DNA of 64,000 nucleotides from Aspergillus flavus (Eukaryota > Ascomycota > Eurotiomycetes > Eurotiales > Aspergillaceae), in assembly GCF_009017415.1 (NCBI RefSeq), contig NC_092408.1, positions 2,418,001 to 2,482,000 of the forward strand. The letters run 5' to 3'. A model generated the notes under the pieces. It searched no databases and was not told the origin of the DNA. It worked only from the letters and a program-made list of their open reading frames with translations. Of this stretch, positions 54,651-64,000 are shown in pieces. Each line of letters begins with the position of its first letter. Position 1 is the stretch's first letter. A program made the translations under genes and the position numbers.

Positions 54651-54829
54651 AAATAAAATTATAAATAGTAATAGATTATAAAAAATAAAGAATTATTAAT
54701 TTTTAAATAATCTAGAAAATAGTTATAGTCTATATATATATAGAATCTAGTAGATCTCTAGTAGATCTATAAAGATCTTCTATCTAAAGTAGCTATTCTT
54801 TATAGTAGTATATTATAGCCATAATCACA
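54651..54829 (-). repeat. Right LTR of D, 179 bp
   Basis: Aligns with 40729-40907. Its 5' part is converted (aaataaagaattattaattt for the less mutated left copy), while the last 20 bases (tatagccataatcaca) are preserved, ending in CA. Confidence 0.75.
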
Positions 54830-54834
54830 ATATA

Positions 54835-56214
54835 ATATATTTATTAATATTAAATAATATTTATTAAATAATAATTTAAAAAATTATTTAATACTTTTTT
54901 AAATAATTAAATATATAATATAATTTATAGTAATTTATATATTATATTAATAAAACAGTTTATTATTTTAAAATTAATAATTTAAATATTTAAAATTAAA
55001 TTAAAAAAATTTTAATATTTCTTTATAATAAAATTATAATTCTCTATAAATTTAATTATATAAATAAAATTATTATTTTTTAATATAAAAATAATAATAT
55101 TAATTTTACTTTTTATTATTTTTAATTCTATATTTTATTTTATATTTTTTATATTTATTTAAATAAATATATTTATATTAGTTTTTTAAATAATTAATTT
55201 TATTATAATATTTATAAGAAAAAAATGATTTTTTAAACAATATTTTTTTTATTTATTTTATGTTTTTTTATAAATTATTTATTTATTTTAATTTTAATAA
55301 TACTAATTTATAAAATATTAGTTTTGATTTTTATTTTTTAAATAAAGATTTATATAATTCTTTTAAAAATAGTTATTTTTTTATTAAAATAATTATTTAA
55401 ATATAAAATATAAAATAAATTTTAAACTTTTTTTAAATTATATAAAATAAACTATATTTTTAAAAATTTAAATAAAATTTTATTTATTTTAAATTTATAA
55501 TTAATTTATTAAATAATATAGTTAATTTAAATATTTTTATACTTTATAAATAGAATATAAATAATAGTTTAAAAATTTTTAATTAAATATTAATAGAAAT
55601 ATTAAATTTCTTTATAAATACTTTTATAGTTTTCTCAAATTTCTATTTTAATAATTTTATATTCAATAATATATAATATTAATAAATAAGTAATATTAAA
55701 TATTTTTTATTAAACTTTTCTATTTTATTTTTTTTAATTTTATTAATTTTTATTTTTAATATTTCTTATATAATTATAATAGATAATTAAATTATATATA
55801 TTATAAATTAATTAAATTCTATTTTTATAGATTTAATATTATTAAATATTTTAAAATATAAATATTTTTTTTAAATAATTTTTTATATCTTTTAAAATCT
55901 AGAACAAATAATAATATTTTTTAATTAAATTTAATAAATATTAATATTTATTAATAGAGATAGCTTTAAAATATTTATTATTTAATTTATTATAGACTAT
56001 AGTATAGATATAATATAGTAAATAATATATTTTTTAATAGTTATTTTAAAATTTAAATAAAATTATTTAGAGATAGTGAATAGCTTTAAATTTTAAAAAA
56101 TAATATATCAAGATTATATTATAAAAAAACTACTATTAAAATTTTAAATAATTTTAAAAAAAGTTAAAATAAATAATTAATAATCTAGAAAATAAATCTT
56201 TAGATTTATAATCT
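54835..56214 (-). pseudogene. E3 5' internal region between D and the E3 LTR
   Basis: Read on the minus strand it aligns with E2 18508-19270, including the sequence of the left foldback arm (here about 55375-55435), but without the inverted second arm found in E2. It would contain the gag side of a copia-like element; no zinc knuckle or start codon can be recognised. Confidence 0.45.
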
Positions 56215-56363
56215 ATAAATAAATAAAAAATATAAATTTTTAATTAAAAATAAAAATTTTTTAAATCTTAATAATTCTATAGATAAAGAAAAGGTTTTTA
56301 TACTAGACTATATTATATAATTGTAGATAAAGAGTCTTTATTCTAATAAAGAACTTCTAGGCA
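56215..56363 (-). repeat. E3 5' LTR, 149 bp
   Basis: Read on the minus strand it begins TGCCTAGAAGTTCTTTATT and matches E2 18359-18507 with few changes. D-family homology (D-prime) starts at the very next base, 56364, so this is a genuine element end. Confidence 0.75.
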
Positions 56364-56935
56364 GTTATAATATATATTACTATATTACTTTTTTTAAATA
56401 ATTTATATAATAATATTATAATCTTTATAAATAATTACATAAAATATTTATAATATATTATAGATTTTAAAAATTGATATGTTTTATATATATTTTCAAA
56501 TTATACTTTTTTATCAAGAATATTTTGTTTTATTAATATAGAGTATACTCTATTTTTTTCTATAATATAGTTATAAAATTTTACCTTTTTTTAAAAAAAT
56601 ATATATTTATTTATTTATATATATATTTCTTTTTTTTATAGAATATTTAAAATAATATATAAATATTTTGTATACTTTTTTTATAATTTTAAAAATAGTA
56701 AAATATTATTAAAATATATAGTATAAAATATTTCTATATATAATATTAAAATTTAGTTTATTATAATTTAAAAAACTATTAATATATTATAAAATTTAAA
56801 AAATATAATAAATTATTTAAATTTTTTAAAAATAAATATTAAATATTATATTTAGTATTAATAGTTTATTAATATTAATTTATTAATACTTTAATAAAAA
56901 ATTAATAAAAAATTAATTTTAAATAGATATTCAAT
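56364..56935 (-). mobile_element. D-prime, right part
   Basis: Aligns with 45140-45720 of D in the same orientation, starting directly at the E3 LTR. Its right edge coincides with the start of a less mutated 250-bp island. No protein recognised. Confidence 0.6.
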
Positions 56936-57188
56936 ATCAAGGTATTGAAGTATTGATTGTTATATTGATTGATTTCCATCTAATAATTATTAGCTCGCTT
57001 CCTATTAATTAACTAGGGTTATTTACTAAAACTATATAGACTTTAATAAATTCTAGATTTTTATAAATATAAGAATTAAAAATAATAATATTTGATTATT
57101 ATTAATAGATATAGAGTAACATACTAGACAAAATAATAAATAGAATATAATAAATAAAAATAGATATAATAAAGTAAAAGATATATAT
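56936..57188. other. Less mutated island of unknown nature
   Basis: About 250 bp with noticeably more G+C (gatttccatc, tagctcgcttcc, actagggtta) and a cluster of three tattga words at 56944-56973. It has no long reading frame, and I found no second copy in the window. It could be single-copy DNA or the edge of a low-copy element. Confidence 0.4.
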
Positions 57189-57390
57189 TGTTGATCACAG
57201 GATCCCAATTAGACCTAGTGTTAAAGCTTCTCTTTATTAAATAGCTAGATAATTAGAACCTCTTTTCTAGAATAATTAACAATTTCTATTCTATAAAAGT
57301 TTAATAGACTATAAGTCTAGATAGTTTAAAAAAAGCTTAAAAAATTATTTGATCTATTTAAAAAAAGTCTTAAAATTTAATAATTAAATT
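57189..57390 (+). mobile_element. C2: 5' LTR and leader of a second copia C copy
   Basis: The 118-bp LTR (57189-57306, TGTTGATCACAGGATCCC) is followed by gactataagtctag, the primer-site position, and about 85 bp that match the leader of C (24045-24100). It then breaks off against the inverted R4 copy. Only the 5' end is present. Confidence 0.75.
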
Positions 57391-58880
57391 ATATAAAAAA
57401 TTAATAAAAAATTTTAAAATATTAATAATTATAACATAAAAATATTTTTATATTAAATTTAGAATCTTATTTTACAATAAAATTAAATATAAATCTAACT
57501 TTATTTATTAATTCAATTATTCTAAATTAATTTATAAATAATAAATATTAAATAAATAAAGAATATATATTTAATATATTAGAATATTTGTTTATAACTA
57601 TATAATCTATTAAATATTTTATTTATTATAATATAATTTTTTAATTCTATTATATAAATTTTTAATTTAAATAATTTAATTTTTTAATTTTTTTAAAATA
57701 AAATATATATATTAATTTTTTAATATATTAACTATTAAATTTAATTTATTTTAAAAATATTTATCTAAATTAATAAATTATTTTAATTAATTATAAATTT
57801 TTTAATTTCTTATATATATTATTATACTATTATTAAATATTATTTATTGAAATTAATAATATCTTTTTATAAAAATATTATACTAAAAATTTAATATTTT
57901 ATTTTTTTATATGTTTATTTATTATTATTTTTATATTACTAATTTAATAAACTATAATATAATTAATAATTAATATAAATAATAAAATTATATAAATTAT
58001 TAATTATTTTTATATAAAAAAATTTTAAATTAACTAAATATCAGTATATAATTAATTTAATTTTATTAATTAATTTACAAAATAGATCTCTATTTTTAAA
58101 TAATATATATTTAATATATATTAAATTTTTAATTTTTAATTTAAAAAATATAATTATATATATAATAGTATATATTAATATAATAATTATTTAATATAAT
58201 TTAATTTATATAGTAATAAATATTAATATATTTTGATAAATCTAAATTATTATTAATTTAATATTAAAAGTAAATAAAAAATTTTTTATAATCTAATATA
58301 TCTATATTAACTCAAAATTTAATTTTAAATTTTTTAATTAGCTAAACTTTAATTATTAGCTTTATATATATATTATTAAATAATAAAAAAAAAAATCTAA
58401 ATTAAATATAATAAATTAAATTAAAATATATTTGAATCTAATATTTAATATTAATAAAAACTCTATACTATAAATATCTATAATAAAAAATTTAATAAAT
58501 ATTTTATTTATTATATTTATTAAATAATTAATGTTAAAATATATTTTATATTATAAATCTATAAATTTAATATTTATTTTAATAATAATATATTATTAAA
58601 ATTATGAATTTTTATTTTATATAATAAATTTTAAATAATTAAATCTAATATATATATAAATTATTTTTTAAGTTAAATATTTAAATACGTTAAAATTTAT
58701 AAAAAAAATTTAATTAATTTTTTTTAATTAAATAATTATTAAGATTAAAACAGCTTTTTGAAAAACATTTTATAAAATCTTTATTTTAATTTTAATTATA
58801 ATTATTAAATAATTATAATATAATAAGTAATTAATTTAATTTAATGAAACTTTAGTTTTTATAAATAATTATTCAAATTG
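57391..58880 (-). mobile_element. R4 repeat, inverted partial copy
   Basis: Its reverse complement aligns with 32330-33985. It starts at the C2 break and ends just before the 161-bp LTR at 58884. AT-rich, no reading frame. Confidence 0.6.
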
Positions 58881-58883
58881 ATT

Positions 58884-59044
58884 TATAAGCGCTCTGCCAG
58901 TGTACTACTATCTATAAATAGTAGGCTTACGGAGCGCGGTTGGCTAATAGACTTTAAAAATTTAGTACTAGAAAACTTAAGATTATTTAGAATTATATAA
59001 TAGTTTTTCTATTTAATATAATAGAATAAATTACTTAAGAATCA
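58884..59044 (+). repeat. 161-bp gypsy LTR, third copy
   Basis: The best-preserved copy: starts tataagcgctctgccagtg, keeps ggcttacggagcgcggttgg (58922-58941) and ends AAGAATCA. Same length as 13137-13297 and 15948-16108 but on the opposite strand. The next 60 bp still resemble the internal start of G2, so this is probably a 5' LTR. Confidence 0.65.
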
Positions 59045-59457
59045 AAATTATTTATACAATTCTAATATAAATATATTTATATATTATATAAACTAGTGGT
59101 CTATTAGTAGCTTATTTCTACAGGATTTAGTTATTTATAATAACTATTATTATAATCATTTTTTTTAAAAAAAATAAACTATTCTAGTTTATATTTAAAT
59201 TTTAAAATATTTAATATTTTACTTTAATAAACTATATAATATAAAAATGTGTTCTATTTAAAATATCTAATAATAGAATTATAGAGATTTAATATATTAT
59301 TTTATAATAGTTCTAAATAATTAAAATATTAATAGTATCTATAAAATATCTATAAACTATTAGTATTATTTTATTACACTATACTTAGAATTAGATTATT
59401 CATTTATTAAAAAAATTAAAAGATATTAAAAAAAATAATAGAGACCGCGGCGGTAAT
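59045..59457 (+). repeat. Repeat X2, left part, up to the hAT insertion
   Basis: 59110-59370 is matched in reverse by 12945-13125 of X1. From about 59340 the sequence is matched in the same direction by 6365-6510 of X1. The last eight bases (gcggtaat) are the left target duplication of the hAT element. Confidence 0.65.
59450..59457. repeat. 8-bp target duplication of the hAT element (left)
   Basis: GCGGTAAT, repeated exactly at 63532-63539. Eight base pairs is diagnostic of the hAT superfamily. Confidence 0.95.
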
Positions 59458-59475
59458 TAGACCTCGCCGTGACCC
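59458..59475 (+). repeat. hAT left terminal inverted repeat
   Basis: TAGACCTCGCCGTGACCC. It begins TAG, directly after the 8-bp duplication. Confidence 0.9.
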
Positions 59476-59608
59476 TCATTAGGGTCCAGGATTTAGACCC
59501 TCAACCCGACCCTCGCGAGGGTCGGGTCCAACCTGAGCAACCCTTACCCGACCCTCAACCCTCGAGAGGGTTGCTCGAGGGTCACCCGTCATAACCCTCA
59601 CTCACTTA
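59470..59608. repeat. hAT left subterminal repeat array
   Basis: A cluster of gaccctc words and their complements, including a perfect 24-bp palindrome at 59504-59527 centred on CGCG and a near palindrome around ctcgagagggttgctcgag at 59562-59580. In hAT elements such subterminal motifs bind the transposase; that role is inferred here. The array contains few CpA steps, which may explain why RIP left it GC-rich. Confidence 0.8.
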
Positions 59609-60597
59609 TATTTACATAAATTTTCTAAACCATTCCTAAATAGACTATATAAAAATAATAATTTATTGCTAAAAAATACTATTATTTACGTATATTCTAG
59701 TATTTATATCTATTAATTATATTTATATTAGATATAAATTTAATATTAAATAAAATACCTTTATATTTTAGTCCAATTAATTAAAAGCTACTCTTTACAT
59801 CCTTTATTTATTTAATCAAAGAAAAGCTGGCGGAATTGAGAGTATATACTACTAAATACAATAGTAAAATAGAAGAAATATATATTTACTATATAATATA
59901 ATAGAATAATTAATAACTATTATATTAATTATTCTAGTAAAACTACCAGAGTTATAGTAGAATTATTTAACTCTTGGAGACCAAAAATCTAATAGAAATA
60001 CTATACCTGGGGCTTTAATAAAAAGCTCTACTATTAATCACTAATCTTCGCTATTTAGAGATACTATATCTCAATCTTAGTTTATATAGCCTATTCAAGT
60101 CGGATAGATTAAATAGATTTAATAGATTAGACAAATTGGATAGACCAGATAGATTAAACCGGTTATATAGGTCGATTAAGCTAGATAGATTACTTAAGCA
60201 AATACTAAAAATTATCTACGGGTAACCCATAGGTGACCCGTAGATTATCCTTAAATTTCGAGAGTTACGAGGATTGCTACGAGAGTTATCTATAGTAATA
60301 TTTAATATTAAGCCAATTATTATAGAAATTTAATTCTATATTAACCGATACTAAAACACAATCTATCTAACCCCCTCTCTTAGTCAAAGATTATAGATTT
60401 TTACTCTTTATAACACAGGATTTATCTATTATAAGTTATCTATACTGTATTTATTCTTAGTCTCTTTCTTCTATTCTTTTTCTATCCTATCTTGTATTAT
60501 ATTATAAATATCTCAGTTCTCTAATATATATTCCTCTTTAATTTATAAAAAGAATAATATAGATACCGTACACTTCTTTTTCTTTAAAGATATATAA
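59609..60597 (+). other. hAT 5' non-coding region
   Basis: About 1 kb between the subterminal array and the transposase relic. It holds the degenerate repeat at 60103-60194 and a second group of gggtaaccc/ggtgaccc words at 60219-60246 (acgggtaacccataggtgac and following), similar to the subterminal motifs. No reading frame. A promoter must have lain here, but I see no clear element. Confidence 0.5.
60103..60194 (+). repeat. Degenerate gatagatta-type repeat in the hAT leader
   Basis: Roughly ten imperfect copies of a 9-10 base word (gatagatta, gattaaata, ggatagacc and variants) follow each other. Length and period vary, so it is a decayed minisatellite rather than a clean tandem array. Confidence 0.5.
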
Positions 60598-61032
60598 ATA
60601 TATACTCTAGATTCTTTAGCTAGCCAGTAAACCCTGCCCTCAATATCTAAATCTAATTTTATTCAACCTCCACCGTCTCCACCTATCCCTAAGACTCTTC
60701 AACGTGTAGGCCTAGACCGAACAAAGGTATATATTCTCTATTCCAATATATCAAAAAATAAATTTGTTGCGTGGTGGTTAAGAATAGACTTCGGAAGAAA
60801 GAAACGGATTTATTGAAACGCTAGATATTAGTTAGACTACTAGAAGCACTTTAAATAAGTAGCCAATATAAAGATAAAAAAGCCTGCAGTTATATATAGC
60901 TAGTGCAGTAGTATTCTTGACTATTTAGTAAATAGTCGTTATGGTACTTCTTCTATAAACAAGCATATTAAAGATATTAATTGTCGTAAATCTACTATAA
61001 AAAGACCTAATATTAAGCAGCTTCTAGAAAAG

Positions 61033-61094
61033 GTAGTATATCTTTTATTATCTATTAAACTATCTTTAAATTATATATTAATTTATATATCTAG
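61033..61094 (+). other. Putative intron 1 of the hAT transposase, 62 bp
   Basis: GTAGTATATC to CTAG, A+T-rich, falling between two codons. Without it the frame downstream (SRLPF, KFHDIIYYARL) would not join exon 1. The size fits small fungal introns. Predicted from frame continuity only. Confidence 0.5.
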
Positions 61095-62616
61095 GCATAG
61101 AATATATCGACCAAATTATTAATCTTTATATAGAAGAAATAGAAATAGAAACTTCTTAAACTTTTTATTATATCGCGGCTTCCCTTCTAGTTTATTAAGT
61201 ATTCTAAGTTCCATGATATAATTTACTACGCCCGTCTTGTATTATTGCGCCCGGTGATTTTTTCTATAAAAATAATATAAAGTTAATTACAAGACTTTAT
61301 TAAATAGTAACAATAAAATCTACTCTAAAAGCTCTCTTCTCAAGCAAAGATATTATTTACATTAGATTGTTGAACATTACCTTTCCAACAGTCTTTTATA
61401 GCGGTAACTGGTTATTTTATTAATCAAGACTGGGAGTATCGAGAGATTCTTCTCGGCTTTGAACCACTCTCTAAAAACTATTCTGGGATCAATCTTAGTA
61501 ATATATTTTTTAGACTTCTATAATAATATAAAATTACTAATCGAGTACTCGTAATTACCACGAATAATACTTCCAATAATAATACTTTAATATTAAGTAT
61601 TTAAGATTCAATTCAGTCACTTAAGCTAAATAATAGTCTTATAGTTATTCGAGTACTATATATTGCTCATATTATTCAGCTCAGCCTAAAGGATCTACTT
61701 AGTTAAATAAAAACAAATCTAAAGAATACCGTGGCGAAGATAGAATAGTTAGAAAATTATATTCAATCTCTTTGTACAAAACAGCAGCGAAGAAAGATTA
61801 TTAATATACTAAATAAGATATATCTTATATCTCTTTTAAAGAATAGTTTACTAATTTTTAGTATTTCTAAGATTCGAAATCTAACTATTTTTATTAATAC
61901 TAGTCCACAACGCCAAGAAACATTTTATAATCTTTAATCTAAAGAGCTAAAGCTTGTTCCAATCCAGGATATTAAAACTCGCTAGAACTCTATATTTCTT
62001 ATACTCAAATATATAAAGCGCCTTTAATTAATCTTTAATATCTTTTACTTTCAATATAATCAAGATCACTTTACACTAAATAAAAAAAAATAAAAATAAA
62101 TTAAATATTTACTCTATATTATACAGCTATTTTTTAAATTTATAATCTTACTATCTAAAACTAAAGATATTAGTATTTATCTTATGTTCAGCATCTATAA
62201 CAAGCTCTTTAATTATCTTAAAAAATCAATTCACCAGCTCTAAAAAAAAAGGATTTGTTAAAAAAAGATAATACTAACTACTTTTTATACAATAAAGAAA
62301 AAACTTTCACAATACTATAGTATGATTAATAAGATTTATAGTAATCTCTATATAATTAATACAATTATTTCGCCTCAGCAGAAGCTGTAATTCTTTTTAA
62401 CAAAGAACTAAAATAGCAAATGGCGTTAAAGATACCGTAAAAGTCTTAAAAACTATCTTAAGCTATATAAACAACGACTTTTAGATATCTAGTCCAACCC
62501 CAAAAATCAATCATCTAGAATAGCTATATCAGAGCTTGAAAAGATTTGCGGGCTAGAAGAGTCTTAGAATTTATTATCTAGATAGAATACTAAGCTTATA
62601 TAATATCTTGACAGCG

Positions 62617-62665
62617 GTAAGTACTACTATATAACTATTTTACTTTTAACTAATTTTAAATAGAG
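62617..62665 (+). other. Putative intron 2 of the hAT transposase, 47-49 bp
   Basis: A good donor GTAAGT and a branch-like CTAAT at 62651-62655 are present. The TAG acceptor at 62661-62663 leaves the frame one step out of register with the dimerisation domain. Ending at 62665 restores it but uses a poor acceptor (GAG). A small indel near here is the alternative explanation. Confidence 0.4.
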
Positions 62666-63231
62666 ATACTGTTCGAACTCCGCCTTATATCTTCTAAAAA
62701 GATTATCAACATCAATTTCCAGCACTTGCAAGCCTTATCCGTAATATTCTCTTAATACCTATAACTAGAGCAGATATAGAGCAGCTCTTCAATTCTACTC
62801 GCGATATCTGTTACTATTATCAAAACTCCCTCAACTCTAGAACAATTCAAGATTTTATAATATTTATATATATATTAAAGTTTAAGATTAAGAAGAAATA
62901 GCGTATACTAATTAATAAGTATCTTATATAAGAAGAGATACAAGCAATAGATAAAGAGAGAGAAATATAGATAAATAGTCTCGAACCAATCAGTAATAAT
63001 AAGAAAAATTAAGAGATAAATATAGCTTTAAATAAGACCCAGCCTGAAAACCAAGGTTCTAGTAAACAAGCCCTAGAAAAAAGAAGAAAGAGTATCACTT
63101 CAGAATCAGAGAATTAAGATACTAGAGAAATAGAAAATAATAAGAGTATTCTTCTATTACCTAATACACAGCCACGTATATTAAAAAGAATACAGAAATA
63201 TTTAAGGCATTTAGATAGATATAAAAATTAA

Positions 63232-63380
63232 ATACTAGCTCTATATCTCTTAAAATAATAATAAAACTCTTTTTATTTTAAATCTACTATATATATATAA
63301 TATAAACTAAATATATAAAAAATATAGCTAAAATCTACATAGAATATATAAATTACGAGTGTTCTATATTTATCTAGTTT
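63232..63380 (+). other. hAT 3' untranslated region
   Basis: AT-rich stretch between the transposase stop and the right subterminal array. No clear polyadenylation element beyond AATATA-like words. Confidence 0.4.
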
Positions 63381-63531
63381 AACAACCCGTGGGTCACCCG
63401 CGGATAACCCTCTAAGGGTTGGAACATACAACGGACCCGACTTGCGGGTAGAAAACCAGGACCCTCAATCCTCAGAAATGAGGGTCGAGGGTCGGGTAGT
63501 GAGGGTCACCCGCGGGTCATAGCGAGGCCTA
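63381..63531. repeat. hAT right subterminal array and terminal inverted repeat
   Basis: GC-rich block with cacccgcgg, agggttgg, ggacccgact, tgagggtcgagggtcggg and gggtcacccgcgggtc, mirroring the words of the left array, then the inverted repeat at 63514-63531 ending CGAGGCCTA. Confidence 0.85.
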
Positions 63532-64000
63532 GCGGTAATAAAGATAATTTTTAAAAAAATAAAAAAAATCTTTTCTAAAGATTAGAGATAGAAGATTATC
63601 TAGATCTTTATAAAAAGATTAAAGTAATATATTCTAGATTATTTAAATTAACTAGAATATATTTCTACTAAATAAAGAAATATTTATCTCTATAAAAAAA
63701 AATTAATAAAATAGAAAATAGAGAAAAAATATAAGTGGGGATATAAAAACTTAATAAATATATTAACTCTTTTTCTTATAAAAATATATTAATAGCTTTT
63801 TAAAAAATAAAAATATTTAAAAAACAATATTCATAGAATTCTATAAAGCTAATTATTAGAGATATATTTCCTATTTAGGAAATTTTCTTAAATATTCTAG
63901 AATCTTTCTAGAATATTATCTATCTAGAAGAAATTAGATAAAAAATCCTAACTAGATAATATTAAGCAATTATATTCTAATTAGAAAATATTAGGTAAGT
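63532..64000 (+). repeat. Repeat X2, right part, runs off the window
   Basis: It starts with the right copy of the 8-bp duplication (63532-63539) and continues the X2 sequence. From 63540 to about 63830 it aligns with X1 (6516-6558, then 12454-12700) and passes without interruption through the site where element A inserted in X1 (about 63585-63600). The plus strand is A-rich with open text that might be a decayed gag, but no motif proves it. Confidence 0.65.

Larger units (their letters stand above)
40729..54829 (-). mobile_element. LTR retrotransposon D (about 7.3 kb net), interrupted by element B
   Basis: Direct 179-bp LTRs at 40729-40907 and 54651-54829 bound it. Removing B and its duplication (6802 bp) leaves about 7.3 kb. 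A run of T directly inside the left LTR (40908-40918) would be the polypurine tract of a minus-strand element, and the internal sequence is pyrimidine-rich on the plus strand, so I infer minus orientation. I could not identify RT or integrase motifs, so the superfamily is unknown. D interrupts E3, with E3 homology ending exactly at the two LTR edges. Confidence 0.7.
38636..56363 (-). mobile_element. E3: minus-strand copia-like element, nested in D-prime, interrupted by D
   Basis: Reading the minus strand from 56363: a 149-bp LTR (TGCCTAG), the same primer-site region, then internal sequence aligning with E2 18508-19270. Element D interrupts here. The E3 sequence continues on the far side of D at 40723 and runs leftward, aligning with E2 19270-20956 and E1 16500-17450. 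It breaks off near 38636 before the 3' LTR. The D-free site is visible in E2 near 19260-19275. E3 lacks R4 and C and so provides the unoccupied reference for R4. Net length about 3.6 kb. Confidence 0.7.
60598..63231 (+). pseudogene. hAT transposase relic, three putative exons
   Basis: In exon 1 (to 61032) a BED-type zinc finger is readable: KFVAWW, DFGRKKRIY*N, then C-x-x-(I)L and SSINKHIK-x-x-x-C near 60765-60985. Exon 2 (61095-62616) has the catalytic start ILFTLDC*T (Asp codon 61365-61367, Trp now TGA), ITTNN (second Asp now Asn, codon 61563-61565), YIAHIIQLSLKDLL, INTSPQRQETF and IQDIKTR*NS. Exon 3 has the dimerisation domain: FPALASLIRNILLIPI and IEQLFNSTRDICYYYQNSL at 62716-62835. More than thirty in-frame stops, mostly TAG/TGA at expected Trp and Gln positions, show RIP. 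The start is uncertain: no ATG is in place, and an ATA at 60598 could be a mutated ATG. The stop at 63229-63231 is tentative. Confidence 0.85.
59458..63531 (+). mobile_element. hAT DNA transposon, 4074 bp, both ends present, inactive
   Basis: Terminal inverted repeats of 18 bp (59458-59475 and 63514-63531; tagacctcgccgtgaccc against taggcctcgctatgaccc, 15 of 18, all three differences transitions) and exact 8-bp target duplications define it. GC-rich subterminal arrays of gaccctc/gagggtc words lie at both ends. Inside is a plus-strand hAT transposase relic. It is far less A+T-rich than everything around it, so it probably arrived after most local RIP, although its own stop codons show some RIP. 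X1 (6503-6520) is the unoccupied counterpart of its target. Confidence 0.95.

Noticed and set aside
58884..58945. A possible tRNA or tRNA-derived SINE: the minus strand contains ggcagagcgctta, like a tRNA D-arm.
   Set aside because: No acceptor stem, anticodon arm or T-arm can be folded around it, and the block is the edge of a 161-bp LTR present in three copies of equal length.
1..64000. AT-rich genome of an apicomplexan, Dictyostelium, a mitochondrion or an endosymbiont.
   Set aside because: Copies of the same repeats differ by C/T and G/A transitions in a CpA-biased way, fungal-type gypsy, copia and hAT relics fill the window, and no organelle or bacterial gene appears.
1..64000. CRISPR arrays, rRNA, tRNA and intact protein-coding genes on either strand.
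   Set aside because: No spaced direct repeats, no rRNA or tRNA landmarks, and no uninterrupted frame with plausible protein composition; the many short frames are by-products of AT-rich decay.

Overview
The window is one continuous block of degenerate repetitive DNA with no intact host gene. Base composition is extremely A+T-rich. CpA and TpG are strikingly scarce, TpA is very common, and most surviving C and G sit in CT/AG. That is the footprint of repeat-induced point mutation (RIP, CpA to TpA), so the best guess for the source is an AT-rich isochore, pericentromere or subtelomere of a filamentous ascomycete (Pezizomycotina). I cannot name the species. By-eye alignment of repeat copies within the window supports RIP: copies differ almost only by C/T and G/A transitions, and recognisable transposon proteins are full of stops derived from Trp, Gln and Arg codons.

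Layout, left to right. 1-2.5 kb: unclassified AT-rich DNA. 2.5-5.95 kb: Ty3/gypsy pol relic G1 (+). 6.3-13.1 kb: repeat X1, split by LTR retrotransposon A (6564-12448). 13.14-16.11 kb: gypsy relic G2 (-) between two 161-bp LTRs. 16.1-18.36 kb: LTR fragment R8 and the 3' end of Ty1/copia-like element E1. 18.36-29.72 kb: element E2, interrupted by repeat R4 and by copia element C (23927-28947). 30.3-36.5 kb: solo LTR R8, a longer R4 copy and gypsy remnant G3. 36.5-56.9 kb: a four-deep nest, in which gypsy element B (46760-53556) lies in LTR element D (40729-54829), which lies in E3 (minus-strand copy of E, right LTR ending at 56363), which lies in D-prime, a second D-family copy. 57.2-58.9 kb: start of a second copia copy (C2) and an inverted R4 copy. 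58.9 kb to the end: a third 161-bp LTR, repeat X2, and a hAT DNA transposon (59458-63531) inside X2 with both ends and its 8-bp target duplication preserved.

The hAT element is the least mutated large object. It encodes a recognisable but dead transposase: BED-type zinc finger, RNase H-like core with one catalytic Asp changed to Asn, and C-terminal dimerisation domain. X1 and X2 validate each other: X1 carries the hAT-free site and X2 carries the site free of element A. Beyond ordinary RIPped nesting, the most unusual signal is three near-perfect inverted duplications (29/29, 51/52 and 82/83 bp arms). In two of them paralogues in this window lack the second arm, which suggests templated inverted-copy mutation after RIP. 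All comparisons were made by eye; none was computed.
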